DNA from: Paenibacillus glycanilyticus NBRC 16618
GTDB lineage: Bacteria > Bacillota > Bacilli > Paenibacillales > Paenibacillaceae
DNA: 64,000 nt
Direction: 5' to 3'
Assembly (NCBI RefSeq): GCF_004000805.1
Contig: NZ_BILY01000028.1
Span: 1 to 64,000, forward strand
This document shows positions 15,850-24,109 of this stretch, one piece after another. Both the position numbers and the translations under genes were made by a program. The notes beneath the pieces were generated by a model, which was not told where the DNA came from, did no database searches, and saw only the letters and a list, made by a program, of their open reading frames with translations. Within the stretch, counting starts at the first letter, position 1. Each line of letters opens with the position of its first letter.

Positions 15850-18177
15850 ATGAACGACAGCTATCGCCGCAAAACACCCGAAGAGCTTCTGAAGGCCATA
15901 ACGAAGCTGCATCACGGACGGCTCAAAATTTATATCGGTGCCGTCAGCGGGGCCGGCAAAACGTATCATATGCTGCGAGAAGGCCAGCAGCTTCGGAAGC
16001 AAGGCATCGACGTAGTCACCTGCGCCGTCTCCACGATGCAGCGGCCGGAGACGATGGAGCAGCTTGCCGAGCTGGAACGAATCCCGAGCATTCATTGGCA
16101 AAAGGACGGGATAGAGCGCAAAGATCTTGATATGAAGGCTATTAAAGCGCGCAATCCCGAGGTTGTGCTCGTGGACGGCCTTGCTCACCGAAACCGGCCG
16201 GACAGTCCCCTTCCCACCCGCCTCGACGATATTCGTCACTTGCTGGAATGCGGCATCAGCGTGATTACAACGCTTAACGTGTACGAGCTGAACGGCGTAT
16301 CGGACCTGGCCTTTCAGCTGACCGGCATCGAGGCCGAGCATACCGTTCCCGACGATATTCTGGAGCTGGCCGATGAAGTCCGATTAATCGACGTATCGCC
16401 GGAAACGATTCTAACCCGCTTGAATGAGGGGCATTTGCGCAACGCAAGCTCCCCTCATTTGCTGCTTAGGGGCAATCTCGGCAAGCTGAGAGAGTTAGCG
16501 CTGCGGCTGATGGCGGAGGATGTAAACGATTCGCTTGAAGATCACCGGAGACAGCAAGGACTGGTAGGTCCGTCCGGCGCCGCCGAGCGGATCCTGGTTG
16601 CCGCCCAATATCACTGGAACGGCTCGATCCATATCCGGAGGGGCCAGCAGGTTGCCAGAAGGCTGAACGGGGAGCTCCTTGTCGTATCCTTCGTCAAAGC
16701 GGAGAAAGCAATGACGAAGGAAGCAGCTGCGTTCAAGCGGTCCATTATCAAGCTTACCCAGAAGATTGGAGCAGGCTTTGAAGAGCTTGCCGTTCCCCAT
16801 CTGCACCGGCGCCATCTGTCCGAGCAGATGGCGCGATACGCGATGGATCACGGCGTGACCCGCATCGTGCTCGGCCATTCAAAGCATACGCCGCTGCAGG
16901 AGCTGCTACACGGTTCGGTTGTTAACGGCATTTTGCGCTATGCGCGCCATATCGACGTCTTTTTCGTTGCGGACCGCACCGGAGCGGAAGGCGAGCGTAT
17001 CCTGCCGGCCAGACATCGAACTACGCCGGAGCCCGTTTATAAAAGACTCAGCCCCACCCAGCAACAGCAAACCACGGAGCGGCTCAAGAGGGGCACCTTC
17101 AAGGTCTATATCGGGGCCGCGCCAGGCGTCGGCAAAACCTACACGATGCTGAGGGAAGGAAATGTCCTTCTCCGCAAAGGCATTGATGTTGTCATTGGGC
17201 TCCTCGAGACGCATGGACGCAAGGAAACCTTGGAGCAGATCGGCGATCTTGAGATGATCCCTAAAGCCACTATCCCTTACAAAGGAACGCAGCTTGCGGA
17301 AATGGATGTTCCCGCAATTCTGGAGCGTTTCCCGGAGGTTGTGCTTATTGACGAGCTGGCCCATACGAATGTGCCGGGAAGCGAGTACAAGAAGCGGTTC
17401 GAAGATGTCCTTGCCATTCTGGATGCCGGCATTTCGGTTATTTCAACCGTAAACGTCCAGCATCTCGAGAGCTTAAATGATGCGGTTGAGCAAATTACAG
17501 GCGTTAGGGTAAGAGAGACAATCCCGGACCGTATGCTTCGGCTGGCGGATGAGGTTGAGCTGATTGACGTATCGCCCAAAGCGCTGCAGGAGCGGATGCG
17601 GCAGGGAAAGATCTATCCGATGAACAAGGTCGAGGAGTCGCTTGGCGCGTTTTTTCAATTGGGCAATCTGATTGCCCTTCGGGAGCTGGCTTTACGCGAA
17701 ATCGCCGATGACGTGGATGAACGGCTGGAGTCGTGGGAGAGAACGGGCGCGTTGCGCGGTCCCTGGCGGAGACAGGAGGTTATTTTCGTAGCCATAACCG
17801 ATCTTGCCCAGGGTGAGCGGCTGATCCGCAGGGGCTTCCGCATCGCCTACCGGCTAAAAGCGGAATGGCATGTCATGGCCGTGGATAACGGCCAAGCGGA
17901 TCGTGCCGCGACAGAACGCCGCTTGGAGGAGCTGCGGCAATTAACGGAGCAGCTTGGAGGTGCGTTTATCCGAAAAGAGATGAAGCAGACGCGCGATATT
18001 CCGGCTTTTCTGCTTACCCATGCCAACGCGCGAAAATCCACGCAGCTAATCGTTGCCCAGGAGAAAAAGGGCTGGCTTGCGCGGCTGTTCCGGCCATCCA
18101 TTATGAAGAAGCTGCTGCAGGGCGGCCGGAACATGGACGTGATGGTGGTCAGCTGCCTTCCTTCGCAAGAGCAATAA
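15850..18177 (+). CDS. Duplicated KdpD-like potassium/c-di-AMP sensor lacking a histidine kinase domain
   Basis: A 775-aa protein made of two full copies of the KdpD N-terminal module, each with a USP (universal stress) domain. Copy 1: KIYIGAVSGAGKTYHMLREG with Walker A at residues 30-38 and VVLVDGLAHRN, then USP about 240-375. Copy 2: KVYIGAAPGVGKTYTMLREGN at about residue 418, VVLIDELAHTNVPGS, then USP about 635-770. Copy 1 is degenerate (GLAHRN in place of ELAHTN). It lacks the transmembrane four-helix, GAF and kinase parts of KdpD and no kdpE is near. Single-copy non-kinase KdpD proteins are known; the doubling is unusual. The USP domain binds c-di-AMP in S. aureus KdpD. GAGGAGG lies 11 nt before ATG. 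Confidence 0.9.
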   Translation: MNDSYRRKTPEELLKAITKLHHGRLKIYIGAVSGAGKTYHMLREGQQLRKQGIDVVTCAVSTMQRPETMEQLAELERIPSIHWQKDGIERKDLDMKAIKARNPEVVLVDGLAHRNRPDSPLPTRLDDIRHLLECGISVITTLNVYELNGVSDLAFQLTGIEAEHTVPDDILELADEVRLIDVSPETILTRLNEGHLRNASSPHLLLRGNLGKLRELALRLMAEDVNDSLEDHRRQQGLVGPSGAAERILVAAQYHWNGSIHIRRGQQVARRLNGELLVVSFVKAEKAMTKEAAAFKRSIIKLTQKIGAGFEELAVPHLHRRHLSEQMARYAMDHGVTRIVLGHSKHTPLQELLHGSVVNGILRYARHIDVFFVADRTGAEGERILPARHRTTPEPVYKRLSPTQQQQTTERLKRGTFKVYIGAAPGVGKTYTMLREGNVLLRKGIDVVIGLLETHGRKETLEQIGDLEMIPKATIPYKGTQLAEMDVPAILERFPEVVLIDELAHTNVPGSEYKKRFEDVLAILDAGISVISTVNVQHLESLNDAVEQITGVRVRETIPDRMLRLADEVELIDVSPKALQERMRQGKIYPMNKVEESLGAFFQLGNLIALRELALREIADDVDERLESWERTGALRGPWRRQEVIFVAITDLAQGERLIRRGFRIAYRLKAEWHVMAVDNGQADRAATERRLEELRQLTEQLGGAFIRKEMKQTRDIPAFLLTHANARKSTQLIVAQEKKGWLARLFRPSIMKKLLQGGRNMDVMVVSCLPSQEQ

Positions 18178-18838
18178 TATCCTTCGGATCAAGAATATGG
18201 CGGTCGTAATCGGTATATGAGGTCTGAATCATGGCGAGGCCCACCTGACGCAGCGTAATGAGATGGTTAGGGAAGAGCGGCCTTAGAATCGGGTACAGCC
18301 AGGTTAACGCTTTTGCCCACTTCGGAACCCTTACCTGTCCTTTGCTTGGGTGCATATAGCCCGGACGGAACATAAAGGCCCGGCGGAACGGCAGCTGCAG
18401 CAGGTGATTCTCGGTTCTTCCCTTCACTCTCGCCCACATGCTTTTGCCCTGCTCCGTACTGTCCGTCCCGCCGCCCGTTACGTAACAGAACACCATATCC
18501 GGGTTCAGGCTGGAGAGCAGACGTGCGACATGCATCGTGAGATCGTAGGTCACACGGGTATAGTCGGCCTCCGACATGCCGATGGAGGAGACGCCAAGGC
18601 AGAAATAGCAGGCATTGTAGCCTTTTAGCTCGTCTTGGATCGGGGTCAAATCATGAAAGTCCTTATGGATGATTTCCTTCAGCTTCGGGTGCGCAACGCC
18701 GCAAGGTCGCCGGGTAATGACAAGTACCTGCTCAACATCGGGGTGAAGCAGGCACTCCATCAGAACGCCTTCTCCCACCATGCCCGTCGCTCCGGTCACA
18801 ATCGCTTTAATTTTTGGTTTCGCCGGCTTCTCTTCCAT
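18149..18838 (-). CDS. NAD(P)-binding short-chain/extended SDR-like protein
   Basis: This 229-aa protein has an N-terminal Rossmann site VTGATGMVGEGVL (GxTGxxG) and later YVTGGGTDSTEQGKSMWARVKGRTENHL, where K follows in the SDR-type YxxxK position (here W-A-R-V-K), so the catalytic Tyr is absent or shifted. It resembles NAD-dependent epimerase/NmrA-like proteins. The ATG at 18838 is preferred (GGGAGAG...), since the frame starting at 18904 is hydrophobic and lacks a site. Its 3' end overlaps the convergent KdpD-like gene by 29 nt. The role is unknown. Confidence 0.6.
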   Translation of the reverse strand: MEEKPAKPKIKAIVTGATGMVGEGVLMECLLHPDVEQVLVITRRPCGVAHPKLKEIIHKDFHDLTPIQDELKGYNACYFCLGVSSIGMSEADYTRVTYDLTMHVARLLSSLNPDMVFCYVTGGGTDSTEQGKSMWARVKGRTENHLLQLPFRRAFMFRPGYMHPSKGQVRVPKWAKALTWLYPILRPLFPNHLITLRQVGLAMIQTSYTDYDRHILDPKDIIALAKEGS

Positions 18839-18902
18839 CTCTCGCATCTCTCCCTTATTTGCAATCACTACAACCATTATGGCATAGGCAATAAACAGGT
18901 AC

Positions 18903-18942
18903 AAAAAAAAGGACGGAGCAGCTATCGGGCTGCTCCGTCCTT
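18903..18942 (-). terminator. Intrinsic terminator of the ferredoxin-NADP reductase gene
   Basis: Stem AAGGACGGAGCAGC / GCTGCTCCGTCCTT with a 6-nt loop, followed by a T run (plus-strand A run at 18903-18910). Confidence 0.9.
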
Positions 18943-18950
18943 GCCTTGTA

Positions 18951-20003
18951 TTAGACCATCATTTGCTTCACAAGCTCGCGGTTCCGTTCTTTGAATAATT
19001 CATTATGGGATGAGACCATTCCGTACTTATTGGCTTCCGGTTGAATGTAGGATTTCGCTCTGTTTACCGCATTCGCCGCATCCTGGAAACAGCCTGCAAT
19101 AAGATGCAGCTTGCCGTCATGCATCAGGATATCCCCTGCCGCAAACATACCCTGTACGGAGGTTTCGCCGCTTGGATTGCCCTTCACATACCAATTGTCG
19201 ACCATCTCGATATTCAGCTTGCTGTTCTCGAGCAGCGAGGAATCCCGGTCGTAACCGTGATTAATGACCACCTCGTCAATCGACAGACGGGATACTTCGC
19301 CGGACTTGCTGTTCGTCAGTTCCACGTGTTCAACAAGCTCATCGCCGGAATTTGCCAGCAGCTTCGTAATTTCGGTATGGAACAAGCATTCGACTTTCGG
19401 GCTGTTCAGCAGCGTCGTTACATTCGCTTCATGCCCGGACAAGGCCTCTTTGCGATAGGTAATATAGATCTTCTTCGCGAATGGCAGGAGCTCCATCGCC
19501 CAGTCCACGGCCGAATTGCCGCCGCCGGAGATCACGACGTTCTTGTCTTTGAATCTCTTCAATGACTTAACGGTATAGTGAAGGTTGGTTACCTCAAACT
19601 TCTCCGCGCCTTCAATTGCAAGCTTGGTCGGATTCAGAATGCCGCCGCCAACCGCAACGATAACGGTCTTCGAATAATGGATGCGTCCCGATGAGCCATG
19701 GAGCTCAAAGATATTGTCTTCGTTCTTGGTAATGGATTCGACCTTCTCATTCAGGACAACCTCAGGATCGAAGGTCAGCCCCTGTTTCACCAGTTGCTCG
19801 ATCAGCTGCGCGCCTGGCGTTGGCGTTAAGCCTCCAATGTCCCAGATCATTTTCTCCGGATACACATGAACCTTGCCGCCCAGAAACGGCTGGAATTCGA
19901 TCAGCTTTGTCTTCAATTCTCTAAGACCGCTATAAAAAGTCGAGTAAAGCCCCGCAGGACCGCCCCCGATTACCGTTACGTCATACAACTCTTCTTGCGT
20001 CAT
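18951..20003 (-). CDS. Ferredoxin-NADP+ reductase, thioredoxin-reductase-like (YcgT/YumC type)
   Basis: A 350-aa FAD/NADPH protein. It has TVIGGGPAGLYSTFYSGLREL (FAD site), ISGGGNSAVDWAMELL (NADPH site) and GMFAAGDILMHDGKLHLIAGCFQDAANAVN (FAD closing region). The CxxC redox pair of thioredoxin reductases is missing, which is the mark of the type 2 ferredoxin/flavodoxin-NADP reductases. AGGAGG precedes the ATG at 20003 by 8 nt. A Fur-box-like site is between its promoter and ribosome site. By B. subtilis analogy (ycgT is Fur-regulated) it may supply electrons for iron release from siderophores. Confidence 0.88.
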   Translation of the reverse strand: MTQEELYDVTVIGGGPAGLYSTFYSGLRELKTKLIEFQPFLGGKVHVYPEKMIWDIGGLTPTPGAQLIEQLVKQGLTFDPEVVLNEKVESITKNEDNIFELHGSSGRIHYSKTVIVAVGGGILNPTKLAIEGAEKFEVTNLHYTVKSLKRFKDKNVVISGGGNSAVDWAMELLPFAKKIYITYRKEALSGHEANVTTLLNSPKVECLFHTEITKLLANSGDELVEHVELTNSKSGEVSRLSIDEVVINHGYDRDSSLLENSKLNIEMVDNWYVKGNPSGETSVQGMFAAGDILMHDGKLHLIAGCFQDAANAVNRAKSYIQPEANKYGMVSSHNELFKERNRELVKQMMV

Positions 20004-20035
20004 GAACGTTCCTCCTCGGAAAAGCACCGTCGTAA

Positions 20036-20053
20036 TTGATTATCATTATCAAC
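20036..20053. promoter_or_regulatory. Fur-box-like operator, reductase side
   Basis: ttgattatcattatcaac contains the GATAATGATAATC pattern of the Fur consensus on the minus strand. It lies directly after the -10 element of the reductase promoter. Confidence 0.7.
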
Positions 20054-20082
20054 AGTATAAAGCTTTTGAGAATAATTTTCAA
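20054..20082 (-). promoter_or_regulatory. Promoter of the reductase gene
   Basis: On the minus strand TTGAAA and TATACT with a 17-nt spacer, immediately upstream of the Fur-box-like site. Confidence 0.7.
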
Positions 20083-20089
20083 TAAGCGG

Positions 20090-20116
20090 TTGACAATTGA
20101 GCGGAATCCCTATAAT
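20090..20116 (+). promoter_or_regulatory. Promoter of the siderophore uptake operon
   Basis: TTGACA and TATAAT hexamers are both perfect, but the spacer is only 15 nt, shorter than the usual 17. It faces away from the reductase promoter. Confidence 0.6.
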
Positions 20117-20136
20117 TTAGTAAATGGCGCTAATAG

Positions 20137-20154
20137 TGATAATCATTATCATTA
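20137..20154. promoter_or_regulatory. Fur-box-like operator, uptake side
   Basis: tgataatcattatcatta closely matches GATAATGATTATCATTATC-type Fur sites. It lies 20 nt after the -10 element, so bound Fur would block transcription of the ABC operon. Confidence 0.75.
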
Positions 20155-20228
20155 AATGAGTGTTACATTGAGTATATCGCTTTTGTTGCTTATGTATTCC
20201 ATTCCAATATAAAGGAGTTCACACACCC

Positions 20229-21206
20229 ATGAAAAAAGCACTTATCTCCCTCATGATGCTCTTCGTTATTATTCTGAGCGCATGCGGCAACAACAACTCT
20301 GGTAATAATGCCGGATCAGGGAACACGGCGGCAACAAACAACGCCGGGGCGGCAAACGCGTCTCCGTCGGCCGACGCGACGACTGAAGCAACAGGCACGA
20401 TTACGTTCCAATCGGAGAGCGGTCCTATGGAAGTGCCTGCTAATCCGAAGCGTATTGTCGATCTTTCTTCTTATACCGGCAGCTTGATTTCCCTCGGTCT
20501 CACTCCTATCGGCGTTACCTCCTGGGCGAAAGACAATCCCAACTTTGCCGAGCAGCTAAAGGATGTAACGGAAGTATCCGAAGATGATGTCGAGAAAATT
20601 CTCGAGCTTGAGCCTGATCTGATCATTGGCACGGAAACGACAAAAAATGTGGATAAACTGAAGGAAATCGCGCCAACCGTTATTTTCACCTACAATAAAG
20701 TCGATTACCTGCAGCAGCATATCGAAGTCGGCAAAGCCGTTAACAAGGAAAAAGAAGCAACGGCTTGGGTAGAAGACTTCAAAGCACGCGCCACCCAAAT
20801 CGGCAAAGACATTAAAGCGAAAATCGGTGAAGATTCCACGGTTACCGTCATCGAGAACTACGACAAGGAATTGTATATGTTCGGAGATGCCTGGGGACGC
20901 GGCACCGAAATTCTGTACCAGGCGATGGGCCTGAAGATGCCTGAGAAAGTAAAAGAAATGACCTCGAAAGACGGCTGGTATGCTTTGTCCCTGGAGGTTC
21001 TTCCCGAATACGCAGGCGACTACATCGTCTTCAGCCAAAGCAAAGACACGGCGGGCTCCATTACGGAAACCGAAACGTACAAGAACATTCCGGCTGTGAA
21101 AAACAATCATGTTATCACGGCGGACGCTAGAGGCTTCTACTTCAACGATGCCTATACGCTTAATTATCAGCTGAACTTCTTCAAAGAGCAGTTCCTGGGG
21201 AACTAA
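20229..21206 (+). CDS. Iron-siderophore ABC transporter substrate-binding lipoprotein (FeuA/FhuD type)
   Basis: A 325-aa lipoprotein with signal peptide MKKALISLMMLFVIILSAC; the lipobox is LSAC, so Cys19 is lipidated. A low-complexity N/G/A linker (residues 20-55) precedes the type III binding fold: PKRIVDLSSYTGSLISLGLTPIG, then LELEPDLIIGTETTKNVDKLKEIAPTV, and the C-terminal lobe FNDAYTLNYQLNFF. It delivers ferric siderophore to the two permeases that follow. An AAAGGAG site is upstream, and the Fur-box-like site lies in the promoter region. The exact siderophore is unknown. Confidence 0.9.
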   Translation: MKKALISLMMLFVIILSACGNNNSGNNAGSGNTAATNNAGAANASPSADATTEATGTITFQSESGPMEVPANPKRIVDLSSYTGSLISLGLTPIGVTSWAKDNPNFAEQLKDVTEVSEDDVEKILELEPDLIIGTETTKNVDKLKEIAPTVIFTYNKVDYLQQHIEVGKAVNKEKEATAWVEDFKARATQIGKDIKAKIGEDSTVTVIENYDKELYMFGDAWGRGTEILYQAMGLKMPEKVKEMTSKDGWYALSLEVLPEYAGDYIVFSQSKDTAGSITETETYKNIPAVKNNHVITADARGFYFNDAYTLNYQLNFFKEQFLGN

Positions 21207-21210
21207 GCCG

Positions 21211-22224
21211 ATGACGCAGGAAACGAGACGACCCATTCCTTTTGCGTTTAAACTTTTTGCAGGGATCGTTTTCTTTGTTGCAATCTTCTTCTTGGCCATG
21301 GTGTTCGGCGCTGCCGACACCACGGTCCATGATACATGGCTGGCGCTGACGTCACCTCACGATACTAGTGAAAAGGTGACGCTTTTGCGCGAAATCAGAC
21401 TGCCTCGCGAGATTGCAGCAATCTTTGTCGGTGCGGCGCTAGCCGTATCCGGCGCCATTATGCAAGGCGTGACCCGGAATGCTTTAGCCGACCCGGGGCT
21501 TCTCGGCTTATCGGCCGGAGCGAATGCCGCTCTTGCAGCAACGGTTGCGCTGTTCCCTCAAATCAATTATTTCGGCATTATGATTGCCTGCTTTATCGGC
21601 GCAGCCCTTGGCTCCATCCTTGTTATCGGAATCGGCGCGGCGAAGCGAGGCGGCTTCTCCCCTATTCGGATCGTACTGGCGGGAGCGGCTGTTTCCACGT
21701 TTCTGTACGCCGTTGCCGAAGGCATCGGCCTCACCTTCAAGGTGTCTAAGGATGTCAATATGTGGACCTCCGGCGGTCTGATCGGAACGTCCTGGGGGCA
21801 GCTTCAGACGATTGTTCCGGTCATCGTAGCCGGCATTCTTATAGCCATTGCCATGTCGAAGCAGCTTACCATCCTTAGTCTTAGCGAAGACGTAGCGACC
21901 AGCCTTGGGCAAAAAACCGGTCTGATCAAAGGTATCCTGTTCACCGTTACGATTCTGCTCGCTGGCGCTTCCGTTGCGCTTGTCGGCAACCTGGCTTTCC
22001 TCGGCCTGATGATTCCGCATATCGTGCGGGCTATTGTCGGACAGGATTATCGTTATTCCATTCCGATGTCCGTTTTTGCGGGTGCTTCCTTTATGCTCCT
22101 CGCGGATTTGATCGGCCGGACCATCAATGCGCCGTACGAAACACCGGTGGCGGCCGTTATTGCGGTTGTGGGCCTGCCTTTCTTCCTCATCATCGTTAGA
22201 AGAGGAGGCAAAGCGCTGAAATGA
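21211..22224 (+). CDS. FecCD-family siderophore ABC transporter permease 1
   Basis: A 337-aa polytopic protein with about 10 helices. REIRLPREIAAIFVGAALAVSGAIMQGVTRNALADPGLLGLSAG is the FecCD signature, and NLAFLGLMIPHIVRAIVGQDYR near residue 270 contains the ATPase-coupling loop. The ATG lies 4 nt after the binding-protein stop. Its last four bases overlap the next permease gene (ATGA). FeuB-like role. Confidence 0.93.
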   Translation: MTQETRRPIPFAFKLFAGIVFFVAIFFLAMVFGAADTTVHDTWLALTSPHDTSEKVTLLREIRLPREIAAIFVGAALAVSGAIMQGVTRNALADPGLLGLSAGANAALAATVALFPQINYFGIMIACFIGAALGSILVIGIGAAKRGGFSPIRIVLAGAAVSTFLYAVAEGIGLTFKVSKDVNMWTSGGLIGTSWGQLQTIVPVIVAGILIAIAMSKQLTILSLSEDVATSLGQKTGLIKGILFTVTILLAGASVALVGNLAFLGLMIPHIVRAIVGQDYRYSIPMSVFAGASFMLLADLIGRTINAPYETPVAAVIAVVGLPFFLIIVRRGGKALK

Positions 22225-23228
22225 TTTTATCGCACATGGTTCGAAAACAACGCATTATTCTCGGGGTCCTGCTTCTGCTTATCGTGGCGACCGTCATTGT
22301 AAGCCTTAGTCTCGGATACTCCACCTTAACCTTTAAAAGGCTGCTTCCGGTACTTTTGGGGGATGGCACGAAAAAAGAAAACTTTATTCTGTTCGACATA
22401 CGGATGCCGCGCGTCATCATTACTTTGCTCGCCGGCATGGCGCTTGCCTTGTCCGGCTCCATTCTGCAAGGGGTATCCCGCAACGACCTGGCCGATCCCG
22501 GCATTGTTGGCATCAACTCGGGGGCTGGCGTTGCCATCACGGTCTTCTTCCTGTTCTTCCCGACGGAGGCCGGTCCCTTCGTGTATGCCCTGCCGGTTGT
22601 CGCCTTTATCGGCGGTCTGGCAACCGCGGTCCTTATAGCTCTTTTCTCTTGGAAAAAGCATGTCGGCATCCAGCCGGTCAGCATGGTGCTGACGGGCATC
22701 GGCTTCCAAATGGCGCTTAGCGGCGTCATGATCGTGCTCATCTCCTCGGCTGACCGCCAGAAGGTGGATTTTATCGCCAAGTGGATCGCAGGCGGCATTT
22801 GGGGAACGGATTGGGTCTTTATTAATGCCATGTGGCCATGGCTCGCCATCTTTATTCCGTTTACGCTCTACAAGGCAAACCGCCTTAACATTCTGGCGTT
22901 AAACGAACCCGTCGCGGTTGGGGTTGGCATCTCGCTGACCAGAGAGCGCCTTGTGCTGCTCTTCTCTGCGGTTGCGCTTGCGGCCTCCGCCGTATCCGTC
23001 ACGGGCGGGATCGCCTTCATCGGCCTGCTTGCTCCGCATATCGCGAAGGCCCTGGTAGGTCCGCGAAATCAATTGTTTATTCCGATCTCCATTTTGTTTG
23101 GCGGCTGGCTGCTTGTTCTGGCCGATACGATTGGCCGTCAAATCGACATCGCGGGCGGATTGCCTGCCGGTATCGTGGTATCGCTGATCGGTGCGCCGTA
23201 TTTTCTGTTCCTGCTGCTCAAGAAATGA
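22221..23228 (+). CDS. FecCD-family siderophore ABC transporter permease 2
   Basis: A 335-aa polytopic protein paralogous to the preceding permease. It has DIRMPRVIITLLAGMALALSGSILQGVSRNDLADPGIVGINSG and the C-terminal GGIAFIGLLAPHIAKALVGPRN loop. No ATPase gene follows. As in B. subtilis FeuABC, which uses the separate YusV ATPase, the energy subunit is probably encoded elsewhere. It ends at a strong terminator. Confidence 0.93.
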   Translation: MILSHMVRKQRIILGVLLLLIVATVIVSLSLGYSTLTFKRLLPVLLGDGTKKENFILFDIRMPRVIITLLAGMALALSGSILQGVSRNDLADPGIVGINSGAGVAITVFFLFFPTEAGPFVYALPVVAFIGGLATAVLIALFSWKKHVGIQPVSMVLTGIGFQMALSGVMIVLISSADRQKVDFIAKWIAGGIWGTDWVFINAMWPWLAIFIPFTLYKANRLNILALNEPVAVGVGISLTRERLVLLFSAVALAASAVSVTGGIAFIGLLAPHIAKALVGPRNQLFIPISILFGGWLLVLADTIGRQIDIAGGLPAGIVVSLIGAPYFLFLLLKK

Positions 23229-23240
23229 TTATAAAACTAA

Positions 23241-23268
23241 CAAAAGGCTGCCCATGGGCAGCCTTTTG
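23241..23268. terminator. Terminator after the siderophore operon
   Basis: Perfect 28-nt palindrome caaaaggctgccca / tgggcagccttttg between the permease gene and the convergent WYL regulator gene. Confidence 0.8.
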
Positions 23269-23276
23269 CAGCCTCC

Positions 23277-23990
23277 TCAGTTGTTCGTGATGATCCTCGC
23301 CTCGTAACGAATCACCCACTCTTTCCAGAAAGCCTGCAGGTCAAAGCTCTCGGGCCGCTCGAACCTCTCTCCGGTAACCGTCAGATCCTGTATGCGGGAT
23401 AACCGGTAAGCTTGCATCCCCTGATTGCTTTCCCCAACGAGAAACCAGATACCGGCTTTGGCTACAAGGCCGTAAGGCTTAACGGCTGGGCTTTTTTCCG
23501 CGCCGTCACGGCTCCGGTAGCTAATCTTCACTGCGTAATGCTGCATAATCGACTCTTGAACCGCGGCAAAATGCGGCAAGGCCTTCTCTTCCTGCTGCCA
23601 GGAATCCGGGTCGATATGAATGCGTTGCCGGATCCAGACGGCATCCTCGCGGCTTTGCTCCGGCAGCGCCTGCATCAGCTTGAGCAGCGCGGAACGAAGG
23701 GCGGAGCCAATTCCGAGCTGATCCAACGATCCCTCCGCCGCATACAAGAACAAGGCCTGAATTTCCGGCGTCGTTAAGCCGTCAATCGGGCTTTTGTAAT
23801 TAGGCGGAAGCGAGAATCCGCCACCGGCACCGGGATCCGCGTAGACTGGAACGCCAGACAAACTGAGCGCATCCATGTCGCGGTAAATCGTACGCTCCGA
23901 TACCTCCAGACGCTCGGCCAGCTCCGCGGCGGTCTTCTTCCCCTCCAGCTGAAGCAGCATCAATATGGATATCAGCCGGTCAGCCCTCAT
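23277..23990 (-). CDS. YafY-family transcriptional regulator (HTH + WYL)
   Basis: A 237-aa regulator. Residues 1-60 are an HTH_11-type winged helix: RLISILMLLQLEGKKTAAELAERLEVSERTIYRDMDALSLSGVPVYA. The remainder is the WYL domain with RDGAEKSPAVKPYGLVAKAGIWFLVGE, in which V/W replaces W-Y-L. The family represses or activates nearby genes on binding nucleic acid or small ligands. AAGGAG lies 8 nt before the ATG. It faces away from the MFS gene at 24110, a plausible target. Ligand unknown. Confidence 0.88.
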   Translation of the reverse strand: MRADRLISILMLLQLEGKKTAAELAERLEVSERTIYRDMDALSLSGVPVYADPGAGGGFSLPPNYKSPIDGLTTPEIQALFLYAAEGSLDQLGIGSALRSALLKLMQALPEQSREDAVWIRQRIHIDPDSWQQEEKALPHFAAVQESIMQHYAVKISYRSRDGAEKSPAVKPYGLVAKAGIWFLVGESNQGMQAYRLSRIQDLTVTGERFERPESFDLQAFWKEWVIRYEARIITNN

Positions 23991-24109
23991 GTCCAGCTCT
24001 CCTTCCGATAGTTAATCTTGCTCTTATTATTAATCACTGACAATAGATGTCAAGGTTGATGTTGTACACTAGCAGCATAATCCACCCTAAGAACGGAGCT
24101 CTGATTCCT

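Noticed and set aside
15850-18177. A KdpD histidine kinase with a KdpE partner
   Set aside because: There is no kinase domain in the protein and no response regulator gene near it; control is better explained by the c-di-AMP riboswitches.
20229-23228. A complete siderophore ABC importer with its own ATPase
   Set aside because: No ATPase gene with Walker motifs lies between 20 and 24 kb; a separate shared ATPase must be assumed.
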